Shown: piece by piece, positions 24,898 to 33,823 of the stretch
How positions within the stretch are numbered: the first letter of the stretch is position 1
Layout of the letters: every line of letters starts with the position of its first letter
Assembly (NCBI GenBank): GCA_964487555.1
Contig: CAZART010000008.1
Coordinates: 4,377-68,376 of the forward strand
Length of the DNA stretch: 64,000 nucleotides
Direction: 5' to 3'
Source of the DNA: CAZART01 sp964487555
GTDB taxonomy: Bacteria > Bacteroidota > Rhodothermia > Rhodothermales > VXPQ01
Notes under the pieces: generated by a model
What the model was told of the DNA's origin: nothing
What the model saw: the letters and a program-made list of their open reading frames with translations, nothing else
Databases searched by the model: none
Translations under genes and position numbers: made by a program

Positions 24898-26085
24898 TCA
24901 GAAATACGTCGCGAAGCCGACCTGGATGCCGCCTGTGTGCACCGCGTCGTTGCCGACGAAATCGCGGTACCAGTGCCGTCGATAATTCGCCCGGAAGACC
25001 GTGTCGGGGGATGGGCGGAAGCTGATTCCGGAGACGACGGCGTAGATCTGATCGAAAATATGGTCTCCCGTCGATTGAAAGGACCCCACGTTGAAGTCGG
25101 CGGCCTCCAGACGAAGCACCGCATTGAGCACGGCGTCGTCATACATCGCAATACGCGGACGCCAGACGGGAAGGACGACGTCGAGATGCGCACCCCACTG
25201 ACGCTCACCGAACAGCTCCGCCAGGTCGTCCTGCACGTCGATCTGCGCGAGAGCCATCTCACCGCGCAGATCGGCTGCGAAGACGGCCGCTTCGAAGTCG
25301 AGTGCCAGCAACGTAAGGCGCCTCGGCTCGTCGATACGCTCACCCTCCGCTTTGAAGGTGTTGTAATAGCCCGTGTAGAACGACGCACCTACTTCCGCCA
25401 CCCCTCGACGCAGGACAGCGAGCCGACCTGTCAGCGCGGGTGAGCCGTTGTTGTCTTCCTCAAAGATGCCTTCGTGCCGTCCGGAGGGGATGTGCGTTCG
25501 GCCGACGCTGTTCACGACGACGCCGTCACCCAGGCCATTGGTGACATACAGGTCATATGTCAGTGCGAGCGGACCCCGAAACCACTGACCGTAGACCCCG
25601 AATCCGATTTCGGAGAGGGTCGATGGGATGATTTCCGTCGAGACGATCGGGCGGTCCACGAATTCCCAGACCGGGGCATCGTGATTCTGGTTAAACGAGC
25701 CGATCGGCGGCAGAAGGATGCCGCCGCGGAGGACGAGTGCAGGGTCGATCCGCACGTCGATGAGCGCCGTCTCGAGGGCGATTTCCTCGGTGCCGTGCTC
25801 GAATTCGAGCTCCGAAATCAGGCGAACACGCGAGCTGATCGACGAAAACAGGAATATGTTGAACCGCCGAAGCTCCATCGAGAAGCCGTCGCTGATCCCG
25901 TCCTCGACGAAGTAGTTCGTGTTTCCCTCAACGTAGCCGCCGATGGCCGTATTGGCCGCCGATCCGATGAACGGACGCGCATAGACGGCGTCCTGAACCG
26001 ATGTCGTGTCCTGGGCGTGCCCGGCGGAGACCGCGAGCACCGTCGCAAGCGCGAGAAGAAGGCTCCTGTAGGAGAAACCGTTCAT
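24898..26085 (-). CDS. porin-like outer-membrane protein
   Basis: Protein of 395 residues with a signal peptide (SLLLALATVLAVSAGHAQ) and long alternating beta strands ending in a C-terminal aromatic (GGIQVGFATYF). The patterns FNIFLFSSISSRVRLISELE, LVLRGGILLPPIGSFNQNHD and WEFVDRPIVSTEIIPSTLSE match phosphate-selective-porin-like (OprO/OprP family) barrels of Bacteroidota. It is the last gene of a three-gene operon: its ATG overlaps the TGA of the Rieske gene by 4 bases, so translation is probably coupled. The substrate is unknown; a route for a metal or anion into the periplasm is plausible given its partners. Confidence 0.8.
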   Translation of the reverse strand: MNGFSYRSLLLALATVLAVSAGHAQDTTSVQDAVYARPFIGSAANTAIGGYVEGNTNYFVEDGISDGFSMELRRFNIFLFSSISSRVRLISELEFEHGTEEIALETALIDVRIDPALVLRGGILLPPIGSFNQNHDAPVWEFVDRPIVSTEIIPSTLSEIGFGVYGQWFRGPLALTYDLYVTNGLGDGVVVNSVGRTHIPSGRHEGIFEEDNNGSPALTGRLAVLRRGVAEVGASFYTGYYNTFKAEGERIDEPRRLTLLALDFEAAVFAADLRGEMALAQIDVQDDLAELFGERQWGAHLDVVLPVWRPRIAMYDDAVLNAVLRLEAADFNVGSFQSTGDHIFDQIYAVVSGISFRPSPDTVFRANYRRHWYRDFVGNDAVHTGGIQVGFATYF

Positions 26086-26501
26086 AAGTGGATGTAGATG
26101 TGTTCGGAATCCGTCGTCACCGCGTAGCGCAGGAGCGGCCGCTCGGCCGGACCGCGAAGGACTTCGCCCGTGAGGCGATATTCGCTGCCGTGGCAGGGAC
26201 AGGCCAGACGATCGCCGGCCGGCTCGACCTGGCAACCCTGGTGCGTGCAGCGCGTCAGCACCGCCGAGTAGGTGTCGTCCGCAAATCGATGCAGGTACAC
26301 GGCTCGAGCGAGCTGCGGATCTTCAATCAACAACTGCGTGCCGTCGCCGACGTCGGCCCTCCGAACCATCAGTCGATCGCCGTCCCGCTTGGAAGGGACA
26401 TAGCGGAGTCCTGAACAGCCGACAATAAGTCCCGACACGCCCGCGCACATGAGGCCGGCCGCGATGCATTCGAGGGATTGTATGAAGCGCCGACGTTCCA
26501 T
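26082..26501 (-). CDS. Rieske [2Fe-2S] lipoprotein
   Basis: Protein of 139 residues with a full Rieske cluster site: CTHQGC (Cys85, His87, Cys90) and CPCHGS (Cys101, Cys103, His104). By family rules Cys85, His87, Cys101 and His104 hold the cluster, and Cys90-Cys103 form the supporting disulfide. The N-terminus (ERRRFIQSL, hydrophobic segment, IVGC) is a Tat-like lipoprotein signal with Cys29 as lipidation site, consistent with export of a folded Fe-S protein. The start shares one base with the stop of the di-haem gene (TAATG). It probably passes electrons to or from the di-haem partner. Confidence 0.9.
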   Translation of the reverse strand: MERRRFIQSLECIAAGLMCAGVSGLIVGCSGLRYVPSKRDGDRLMVRRADVGDGTQLLIEDPQLARAVYLHRFADDTYSAVLTRCTHQGCQVEPAGDRLACPCHGSEYRLTGEVLRGPAERPLLRYAVTTDSEHIYIHL

Positions 26502-27769
26502 TAGAGGGACTTGAGGAATCGGACGACGCGTTCTTGCTCTTCCGGGGACAGCGCGCCAAAGGCCGACCGGCTTGCTTCGGCCTCGCCGCCGTGAAGTTCG
26601 ATGGCATCGCGCAGCGTCCGCGCACGCCCGTCGTGGAGGAAGAAGCCCGTGCCACCCTGGAAGCTTTCCGTCAGACCGATGCCCCAGAGCGGCGGTGTGC
26701 GCCATTCGGACGTCAGGGCTCGTCCCTCGGTGTATCCATCATCCAGCTGCGGGCCCATGTCGTGCAGGAGTAGATCCGTGTAGGGATGGAACGTGACGTC
26801 GTTAAGGGCGGCGATCTCGGATCTACCTGTGCGCAGGGTCGGAGTGTGGCACCCCGCGCATCCGATCTCCTCGAACAGCCGCTCGCCGGCGGTCACGTCC
26901 GGATCATCTGCATTGCGGCGGGGCGGCGGGCGAAGTGTCCGGAGATAGAAGACCACGTTGTCGACGGCACTCGACGTGACTTCGGGATCGGGCGCATTAT
27001 CGGTCGCGAAGCCGCCGACGGCCGGATTGAAGAGATCCTGCGGGACCGCATCGGACGTGAGGCCCATATCGAGCGAGTACGCCGAAACGGTTTGGTGAAG
27101 CAGGTTGATGGATACGGCCTTCTTACCGAACCGGCCGATAAATTTGCCGTCGATCGGAATGAGGCGCCCGCGCGTGGCGGCATCACCCGACACGAGTACC
27201 TCCAGCGAGACAATGTCCGCGATAAAGTCGGTCGAGTCGATCAACTGCACCCGGCCGGAGATTCCGTCGCCGTCGGCATCGTCGGGATCGGCCAGGGCGA
27301 GGAGCGTGGCGTCGTCGACGGCCTCGAGCAGCCCGAGGCCCGTCACGCTCGGCGCGGTGAGCTGCGTAATGCCCGTCGCCTCGGCGGGCACGGTCTCCAC
27401 GTCGTAACCCGGCATGGCACGGTTCTGAATCTGCGGCCCGCCATGCGTGGGCATGGGATCGAACGCGTCACCGACATAGCGGCCGAAGCGCGTAAGATTG
27501 AAGACGAGATGTCCGTCCCCGTCGCCCGGATGGCACGTGGCACACGAATGTGCGACGAATACGGGACCCAGACCTTCAGCTACGGAAAAAATGCGGTTGA
27601 ATTCCTCGTCGCCGCGGAAGAATGCTGCCCGCTGGGCGGTCGTTAGGTCTTCCATCGGGCCGTCAAGCAGCTCATTCTCCGGCGGCGCGGACGGAAGCAG
27701 CTCGCACCCCGCCAGCAAGGCAACGAGCAGCAGCAACGAGCCGGGATTCAGCAGTTTGCGTGAAGGCAT
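26501..27769 (-). CDS. di-haem c lipoprotein (DHOR/DUF1111 family)
   Basis: Protein of 422 residues. The lipoprotein signal ends LLAGC (Cys22). Two haem c sites are present: CATCH (residues 76-80) and CAGCH (304-308), as in the di-haem oxidoreductase (DHOR, DUF1111) family. Between them lies an Asp-rich DPDDADGDGISG loop that may bind calcium. Members are anchored in the periplasm or at the surface and act as peroxidase-like or electron-transfer proteins; none of the residues proves a substrate. It is the first gene of the operon. A TTTAG-N6-CTAAA dyad lies 28 bases upstream. Confidence 0.88.
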   Translation of the reverse strand: MPSRKLLNPGSLLLLVALLAGCELLPSAPPENELLDGPMEDLTTAQRAAFFRGDEEFNRIFSVAEGLGPVFVAHSCATCHPGDGDGHLVFNLTRFGRYVGDAFDPMPTHGGPQIQNRAMPGYDVETVPAEATGITQLTAPSVTGLGLLEAVDDATLLALADPDDADGDGISGRVQLIDSTDFIADIVSLEVLVSGDAATRGRLIPIDGKFIGRFGKKAVSINLLHQTVSAYSLDMGLTSDAVPQDLFNPAVGGFATDNAPDPEVTSSAVDNVVFYLRTLRPPPRRNADDPDVTAGERLFEEIGCAGCHTPTLRTGRSEIAALNDVTFHPYTDLLLHDMGPQLDDGYTEGRALTSEWRTPPLWGIGLTESFQGGTGFFLHDGRARTLRDAIELHGGEAEASRSAFGALSPEEQERVVRFLKSL

Positions 27770-28058
27770 GAGCGTATAATCTCTTCTAATCTTGAATTTA
27801 GATAAGACTAAAAAACAATTCAATCAAATAAAACGCACGGACGTAGAGGCATCGTGAAAATGCTGTTTCAGGAGAAGGCCTCCGTAGCGGCAAAAGACCG
27901 CCCAACAGGAGGAGCTGAATACCAGGGAGGTCCACAAACAGCACGGCACCTTGGCCTATGGCCGAAGCCGTACGATCGTCGCATCGAGCAAGCGCGGCCA
28001 TGGCGCCGACCTGGTTGCAGCGGCCTTGGGAAGAAAAGGAGCAGGCTACGCGGAGTGT
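27770..28058. other. intergenic region, AT-rich next to the di-haem operon
   Basis: The left part is AT-rich and carries the dyad and presumably the promoter for the leftward di-haem operon. The right part shows no gene or repeat that I can support. Confidence 0.5.
27797..27812. promoter_or_regulatory. inverted repeat TTTAG-N6-CTAAA, possible operator
   Basis: A perfect 5-bp dyad with a 6-bp spacer in an AT-rich stretch (27771-27835) that differs sharply from the GC-rich surroundings. It lies 28 bases before the di-haem gene start, where a repressor would block the promoter. The layout resembles operators of DtxR/MntR-type metal-dependent repressors, which suits an iron-using operon, but this is inference from form alone. 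Confidence 0.4.
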
Positions 28059-28874
28059 CTAGATCTGCGAATATCCTGTCGGACGCAAGATCACGTTCGA
28101 GATGTTCGAGACCGTGTCGGCGTAGTAGGGGTCGCCGCTCATCGATTTCCAGTCCGGATGGTTGACAAAAGCGGCCCAGTGCGCGTCCCGCGCGGACATG
28201 TCGGGATGGGTGATCATGTAGGTCAAATTCGGGAGGCGCTCGCCGACGAGGGTCTCGCCGAAGAAGACGGGCGTGAGATTCGTCGCGCGGAATATATCGA
28301 TCTCTCCTCTGTCGAACATTTCGATTTTCCGCCGAGCTTTTTCGAGGTTGTGACTCTCGTAGGTCCGGAGCTCGAAGATGCGCGGCTGTGACGTGTCCGG
28401 CACCTCGACCGTCGGCATGCCTTCGAAGGCGCGCATCAGGTCGCTGTCGTAACGGACGTAATGAGCTTCGTCCATTGCCGTGTCGACGGCTGCCGAGAAG
28501 GCATCGTCCTCAAAAAGGCGCGCACGGCTCGTACTGAATGCATCCATTGACGCATGCGGAAGCAGCACGTAAAGTGTGGGCGCGGTCTGTCCGTAGAGGA
28601 CCGTAAAGACGCCGATTGGGCGGACGTCAAGTCGATTATAGGCCGGCACCAGCACGTCTTCCGCGAAGCCATGCAGGCGCTGCTGGTCTCTGCCGAGCGG
28701 CATCGTATACCGGCGAAGCTCGATGATCTGGGGCGAATCGCTCATGGGAGGCGTGGCCAGCGGACCGGCCTGCGGATTCGACTCTAGGGGATCAGCGTGC
28801 GTGTGGATCGCCATCTGTTGTAGCGGGGCCAGCGAGGCGAGACCGGCAGCGGTGAGAAATTGTCGTCGTTTCAT
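28059..28874 (-). CDS. NIPSNAP-family protein with Tat signal
   Basis: Protein of 271 residues with an N-terminal twin-arginine motif (KRRQFLTAAGLASLAPL) and two dimeric alpha/beta-barrel repeats of the NIPSNAP family: IIELRRYTM at the first and RIFELRTYESHNLEKARRKI at the second, followed by GETLVGERLPNLTYMI. The family's chemistry is unknown; such proteins are common beside carbohydrate genes in Bacteroidota. It is predicted to be periplasmic. It lies 31 bp downstream of the aldose epimerase on the same strand, so the two are probably one transcript. Confidence 0.85.
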   Translation of the reverse strand: MKRRQFLTAAGLASLAPLQQMAIHTHADPLESNPQAGPLATPPMSDSPQIIELRRYTMPLGRDQQRLHGFAEDVLVPAYNRLDVRPIGVFTVLYGQTAPTLYVLLPHASMDAFSTSRARLFEDDAFSAAVDTAMDEAHYVRYDSDLMRAFEGMPTVEVPDTSQPRIFELRTYESHNLEKARRKIEMFDRGEIDIFRATNLTPVFFGETLVGERLPNLTYMITHPDMSARDAHWAAFVNHPDWKSMSGDPYYADTVSNISNVILRPTGYSQI

Positions 28875-28905
28875 GTCGGAAAGAGACTCTCCAAGGATGT
28901 TAGGC

Positions 28906-30078
28906 CTACGCGTCGTGAGTGCCGAATTTATAGACGGTGCGTGAGCGGTACGTCTCACCCGGACGCAAGATCGTCGACGGGAAGTTCGGTTTATTCGGCG
29001 AATCGGGATAGTGTTGTGTCTCGAGGCAGAAACCCGTGCGGTGCTCGTATACCGCGCCGTCCTTGCCTGTAATGCTGCCGTCGAGGAAGTTGCCGGAATA
29101 AAACTGGACGCCGGGCTCGGTCGTGAAGACTTCCATCACCCGGCCACTCGTCGGCTCCTGCACGCGGGCGGCAGATTTGAGGGAATCCGCGCCGGCCATG
29201 TTCAGCACGAAATTGTGATCGTAGCCCCCTCCGAAACGGATCTGCTCATTCTCATTGTTGATGCGCGCGCCGATAGGCGTCGGTACGGCGAAATCGAACG
29301 GCGTGCCGGCCACCGGTCGTAGCTCACCCGTCGGAATGAGCGTCGAGTCGACAGGTGTGAAGGCGTCGGCGTTGATCGTCAAGACGTGATCGAGGACGTC
29401 GCCCGAAGCATGCCCGGCGAGATTAAAGTAAGCATGCTGCGTCAGGTTTACCGGCGTGGCCTTGTCGCTAGTCGCTTCGTAGTCGAAGATCAGCTCGTTG
29501 TCGTCGGTGAGCGTATAGGTGACTTTCGCCTCGAGGGTTCCTGGATACCCTTCTTCGCCGTCCGGACTGGTATACGTAAAAATGAGCCCGCTTCCGTTCT
29601 CGCTTTCAAAGGGCTCAGCGTTCCAGACGACCTTGTCGAAGCCTTTTTCTCCGCCGTGCAGGTGGTTGGGACCGTTGTTCCGGGCAAGCTCATACGTCTC
29701 GCCGTCCAGCGTGAATCGGCCCGCGCCGATGCGGTTGCCGTATCGTCCGATGATGGCCCCGAAATACGGCGTTTCCTCGAGGTAGCCGGCGATCGAGTCG
29801 TAGCCGAGCGTGATGTCGCCCAAATCGCCGTCGGCATCCGGAACGAGGAGGCGCACGATGATGCCTCCGTAATTCGTAACGTCGACTCTCATTCCGCTTT
29901 CGTTCGTGAGGGTATATAGGTTCACCGCAGTTCCCTCCGGGGTTTGTCCGAATGGTTGTTCTTGGATAGCATCGGGGGTTTCGACGGGTGGGCCATCCGA
30001 GCAGCCGATGTTGAGACCGAATGCGAGCATGGCGGCCGCGCATAGCAGCGAATCGAGTGTGGTGGCATTAGCGTGCAT
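28906..30078 (-). CDS. aldose 1-epimerase (galactose mutarotase), lipoprotein
   Basis: Aldose 1-epimerase of 390 residues that interconverts alpha and beta sugar anomers. The lipobox ends at Cys26 (GLNIGC), so it is anchored on the periplasmic or surface side. Family motifs include TNYGGIIVRL, GRYGNRIGAGRF, GPNHLHGG (His139, His141), NLTQHAYFNLAG (His215, the probable acid) and GFCLETQHYPDSPN near the C-terminus, with the catalytic Glu. It faces the SusC/SusD genes across 458 bp and belongs to the pentose/hexose uptake locus, readying anomers for the isomerase. Confidence 0.92.
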   Translation of the reverse strand: MHANATTLDSLLCAAAMLAFGLNIGCSDGPPVETPDAIQEQPFGQTPEGTAVNLYTLTNESGMRVDVTNYGGIIVRLLVPDADGDLGDITLGYDSIAGYLEETPYFGAIIGRYGNRIGAGRFTLDGETYELARNNGPNHLHGGEKGFDKVVWNAEPFESENGSGLIFTYTSPDGEEGYPGTLEAKVTYTLTDDNELIFDYEATSDKATPVNLTQHAYFNLAGHASGDVLDHVLTINADAFTPVDSTLIPTGELRPVAGTPFDFAVPTPIGARINNENEQIRFGGGYDHNFVLNMAGADSLKSAARVQEPTSGRVMEVFTTEPGVQFYSGNFLDGSITGKDGAVYEHRTGFCLETQHYPDSPNKPNFPSTILRPGETYRSRTVYKFGTHDA

Positions 30079-30536
30079 AGGTGTGCAAAGCCGGATGAAG
30101 GATCGTGCCGTTTGCTGATGATAACGAATTACGGGGTGTCCGGAGAAAGGGTGTCGGACATTCTCCCCGCAAGGGCGCCGCGTCTCACCGTATTGCCGGC
30201 CTGGTTCGCGGAATGGTTGGGCGGAGGGGAAATTCTTCTATGGTTCGGTAGCGTCTGAAAAGGCAGGCGGCTAACACGCACGTCCCAAAAAAAAATCTAG
30301 AGCAGTGCGGTGCACGCCTTGAATCTTGCAAACAGAATCGCTACTGTATTGAAACCGAATTGAAACGTTTAAAAATATTGCTGAACACTTCAATCACTGA
30401 GCATGTCGGCGAAGAAGCAACGTTCATAAAGCCTTCTGTCCAAGCCATAGGCCGGCTGGTCAAACACCGCTTCCGCTGCAGCAGCATTCACCGCGTGAAG
30501 ACCATACATCCAGTAACAAACCATCAGCCTCCCGTC
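30079..30536. other. divergent intergenic region, promoters of the sugar locus
   Basis: This 458-bp region separates the aldose epimerase and susC-like genes. It contains a LacI-type palindrome at 30360-30373. The open frame that reaches from 30360 into the susC gene starts at TTG and lacks export features, so I treat this part as leader sequence. Confidence 0.5.
30360..30373. promoter_or_regulatory. candidate LacI-family operator (core AAACGTTT)
   Basis: TTGAAACGTTTAAA contains the perfect palindrome AAACGTTT (30363-30370), with a central CG typical of LacI-family operators. A half-site-like ATTGAAACCG precedes it at 30349. It lies about 165 bases before the susC start and a LacI-family gene lies in the same locus, so repression of the SusC/SusD operon by that protein is a reasonable inference. 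Confidence 0.45.
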
Positions 30537-33500
30537 ATGAGCGTTATTTATCGAGTCATGCCCCGTTTCATGGACATCCGGAGCCGCGTGTCCGCCGGCA
30601 AGGCAGCATCGCGAGAGGCTTCTTCAACGTTTTGTCTGAGCATGGGGGCGTTCGTGAGCCTGTTCCTGCTGTTGTCGGTGGCAGGTGGGACGCAAGCGTC
30701 CTATGCGAACAATGCCGATCTGACGGGGCCACTTGCGTCACCCGTCCACATTCGTACAGAAGCAGTCGAATCGGCCAATCTACCGGTGCCGGTATCCGTG
30801 CACGAAGTATCGGGACAGGTCACGTCGGCTGACGACGGACGGCCGCTTCCCGGTGTCAACGTGGTCGTAAAAGCGACGACGACCGGTACGGTAACCGATT
30901 CCGATGGGCGGTATAGCTTGAGCGCGCCTGCGTCGACCGATACACTCGTCTTTTCGTTCGTTGGATTCTTGAGCCGGGAGGTCCCGATCGCCGGGCGCAG
31001 CGTGGTCGACGTCCAGCTTTCACTGGACGACGTGCTCTTGGATGAAGTCGTCGTGGTCGGGTATGGGGCCCGCAGTAAGCAGACCCTGTCCGGATCGGTC
31101 AGCTCAGTCCGTGGTGAAGAGCTGGAGATGGCACCGGTAACGAATACGTCGAACACCCTCGTCGGTCGCGTGCCGGGTTTGGTCGCAACGAACTCGAGCG
31201 GTGAGCCGGGAAGTGACGGATCCGTGATTCGCATCCGAGGCAATCATACGCTGGGTGACAACGAACCGCTCGTCGTCATCGACGGGGTCCCGGATCGCGC
31301 GGGCGGTCTCCAGCGGATTAGTGCAAGCGATATCGAATCTATCAGTGTATTGAAGGATGCCTCGGCGGCCATTTACGGTGCGCGGGCGGCCAACGGCGTT
31401 ATCCTCCTGACGACCAAGCGCGGTCAGCCGGGCAAGCCCCGTTTCAACCTGGAGGTAAACCAGGGCTACAACCAGCCGACGCGGATTCCCCAAATGGCAG
31501 ACGCGGCGACATACCTCACGATGCTGAATGAGATCTCCATGTATGCGGAACGTGAGCCGGCCTACTCGGACGAAACGATCCAGAAGTACCGCGAAGCAGC
31601 GGACCCGTGGCTCTTTCCGAATACCGACTGGTATGCCGAGACGCTGAAGCCCCTATCCGCGCAGACCATGGGTAACGTATCGGTCTCCGGCGGCAGCGAA
31701 GACGTCAGGTATTATCTCTCTCTCCGTGGCCTGACCGAAGACGGATTCTACAGAAACAGCGCTACCCGTTATAATCAGGTCAATTTCAGGAGCAACTTCG
31801 ACGCGCGGATCAACAACAGCATACAGCTTCGATTCGACGTCGCCGGAAGTGTGGAGGACCGCAATTATCCGACGCGCTCGGTAGGGGAAATCTTTCGCAT
31901 GGTGATGCGTGGCAAGCCCCATCTGCCGGCCTACTGGCCGAACGGTCTGCCGGGTCCCGACATCGAGTATGGAGACAACCCCGCTGTTGTTTCTACCTCA
32001 GCTACCGGATCCAACCAGGATCAGCGCAATTACGTCCAAACCAGGTTGGAGCTGAACGTCGACGTCCCCGCTGTTGAAGGACTTTCGTTTAGAGTCAACG
32101 GGGCCTTTGATCGAAGCTTCCGAGAAAACAAGAACTGGCAGACCCCGTGGACCCTCTATACCTGGGACGGCGCGACCTATGACGAGAACGGCGTTCCCGT
32201 TGTGCAGGGAAGTCAGCGGGGCTACAGCGAGCCCAGGCTTTTCCAGGAGTATGATCGGGGCCAGAATATTATGGCCAACCTGGTGGGAACCTACGATCGA
32301 GTTTGGGGAAATCATGCCATGACCGTCCTCGTCGGCACGGAGGCGGAAACGTTCAGGAGCTCGTTTTTCAACGCATTCCGCCGGAACTACATTACAGATC
32401 AGATTGATCAGCTTTTTGCAGGCGGACAAGAGGGCCAGGACAATTCGGGCAGGGCATCCGAGGGCGCTCGGCTGAACTACTTTAGCCGCTTCAACTACGG
32501 CTTCCAGAATAAGTATCTCCTGGAGGCCGTGGGCCGCTATGACGGTTCGTATCTCTTTCCGGAGGACAAGCGGTACGGCTTTTTCCCGGCCGTCTCGGCG
32601 GCGTGGCGGCTGAGCCAGGAGGAATTCTTCAGCAACCGCGTGCCGCTGTTCGACGAGCTTAAGCTGCGCGCGTCGTGGGGCCGAACCGGGAACGATCGGA
32701 TTGACGCATGGCAGTATCTGGCAACGTACGGCTACAGCGAGGGGTACGTGTTCGACGATCAGATTGTCCCCGGCTTGTTCCAGACGCGCATGCCGAATCC
32801 CAACGTCGCGTGGGAGGTAGCCAATCAATTCGACGTCGGTCTGGAAGGACACGTGTTGGATCACCGTCTCGCCTTCGAGTTCGATTATTTCCGGTACAAG
32901 AGATCGGATATCCTCTGGTGGCGAAACGAGTCGGTGCCATGGACCGCGGGGTTCAGTCTGCCTCGAGAGAATATTGGAGAGGTCTCCAGCTGGGGATATG
33001 ACGGTACGGTGGCCTATCGCGCCCAATTCAATGCCGACTCATACCTGGACATCGCCCTGATCGGTGGATACGCCAGAAACAAGATCGACTTCTGGGACGA
33101 GGCCCCGGGAGCCCCGGAGTATCAGCGGTCCACCGGAGCACCGATGAATACCGGCCTCTACTACGAAGCCGACGGAATATTCCAATCCGAAGAGGAGATT
33201 GCGAACACGCCGCACTGGCCCGGTGCTCGGCCCGGCGACGTCATCTTTAAGGATGTGAACGGCGATGGTGAAATCAACGGTCTGGACCGGGTGCGAATTG
33301 ACAAGAACAACACGCCTCGTTTTACAGGAGGCCTAAACCTCCGCGCCAACATCCGCAGCATCGACTTTTCGCTGTTATTCCAGGGGGCGGCGGGAGCGGT
33401 CCAGTACGTCTTTACGGAGTCTGGAGAGATCGGCAATTTCCTAGAAGACTTTGCCGAGAACCGATGGACGCCCGAGAATCCGAGCACCACGCACCCCAGA

Positions 33501-33779
33501 ACGTTCAATCGCAATAACGAATACTGGACCAATCAGCCAAACACCTACTGGCTGCGGCCTACGGATTATCTAAGGCTGAAAAACGTCCAGATAGGATACA
33601 CGATGCCCTCCAGCTTCAGTCGCCGGGTAGGCCTCGAGAGGCTTCGGATCTATGCCAGCGGATTCAATCTGCTCACGTTCGACCGGCTGAAGCTGCTGGA
33701 TCCTGAGGCGACCACGTCGGACGGTCAGTACTACCCGCAGAAGAGGGTCTACAACCTCGGTTTGTCTTTAACCCTTTGA
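30537..33779 (+). CDS. SusC/RagA-type TonB-dependent outer-membrane receptor
   Basis: Outer-membrane receptor of about 1080 residues. After a long leader and a hydrophobic export segment, a carboxypeptidase-regulatory-like domain (GQVTSADDGRPLPGVNVVVK to SFVGFLSREVPI) is followed by the SusC signature DEVVVVGYGARSKQTLSGSV. The plug domain contains VIRIRGNHTLGDNEPLVVID and SISVLKDASAAIYGARAANG, and a large TonB-dependent barrel ends GLSLTL. With its SusD partner it imports oligosaccharides. The N-terminus is uncertain: ATGs at 30537, 30558 and 30570 all precede the export segment. The SusD gene starts 44 bp downstream. Confidence 0.93.
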   Translation: MSVIYRVMPRFMDIRSRVSAGKAASREASSTFCLSMGAFVSLFLLLSVAGGTQASYANNADLTGPLASPVHIRTEAVESANLPVPVSVHEVSGQVTSADDGRPLPGVNVVVKATTTGTVTDSDGRYSLSAPASTDTLVFSFVGFLSREVPIAGRSVVDVQLSLDDVLLDEVVVVGYGARSKQTLSGSVSSVRGEELEMAPVTNTSNTLVGRVPGLVATNSSGEPGSDGSVIRIRGNHTLGDNEPLVVIDGVPDRAGGLQRISASDIESISVLKDASAAIYGARAANGVILLTTKRGQPGKPRFNLEVNQGYNQPTRIPQMADAATYLTMLNEISMYAEREPAYSDETIQKYREAADPWLFPNTDWYAETLKPLSAQTMGNVSVSGGSEDVRYYLSLRGLTEDGFYRNSATRYNQVNFRSNFDARINNSIQLRFDVAGSVEDRNYPTRSVGEIFRMVMRGKPHLPAYWPNGLPGPDIEYGDNPAVVSTSATGSNQDQRNYVQTRLELNVDVPAVEGLSFRVNGAFDRSFRENKNWQTPWTLYTWDGATYDENGVPVVQGSQRGYSEPRLFQEYDRGQNIMANLVGTYDRVWGNHAMTVLVGTEAETFRSSFFNAFRRNYITDQIDQLFAGGQEGQDNSGRASEGARLNYFSRFNYGFQNKYLLEAVGRYDGSYLFPEDKRYGFFPAVSAAWRLSQEEFFSNRVPLFDELKLRASWGRTGNDRIDAWQYLATYGYSEGYVFDDQIVPGLFQTRMPNPNVAWEVANQFDVGLEGHVLDHRLAFEFDYFRYKRSDILWWRNESVPWTAGFSLPRENIGEVSSWGYDGTVAYRAQFNADSYLDIALIGGYARNKIDFWDEAPGAPEYQRSTGAPMNTGLYYEADGIFQSEEEIANTPHWPGARPGDVIFKDVNGDGEINGLDRVRIDKNNTPRFTGGLNLRANIRSIDFSLLFQGAAGAVQYVFTESGEIGNFLEDFAENRWTPENPSTTHPRTFNRNNEYWTNQPNTYWLRPTDYLRLKNVQIGYTMPSSFSRRVGLERLRIYASGFNLLTFDRLKLLDPEATTSDGQYYPQKRVYNLGLSLTL

Positions 33780-33823
33780 ACGTCTATCAGGGATCCGCTT
33801 CAATCGCTAGAAAGAATGAACCG

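Noticed and set aside
26786..27646. Plus-strand frame of 286 codons
   Set aside because: It is opposite the di-haem gene with both CxxCH motifs on the other strand; no ribosome site or domain.
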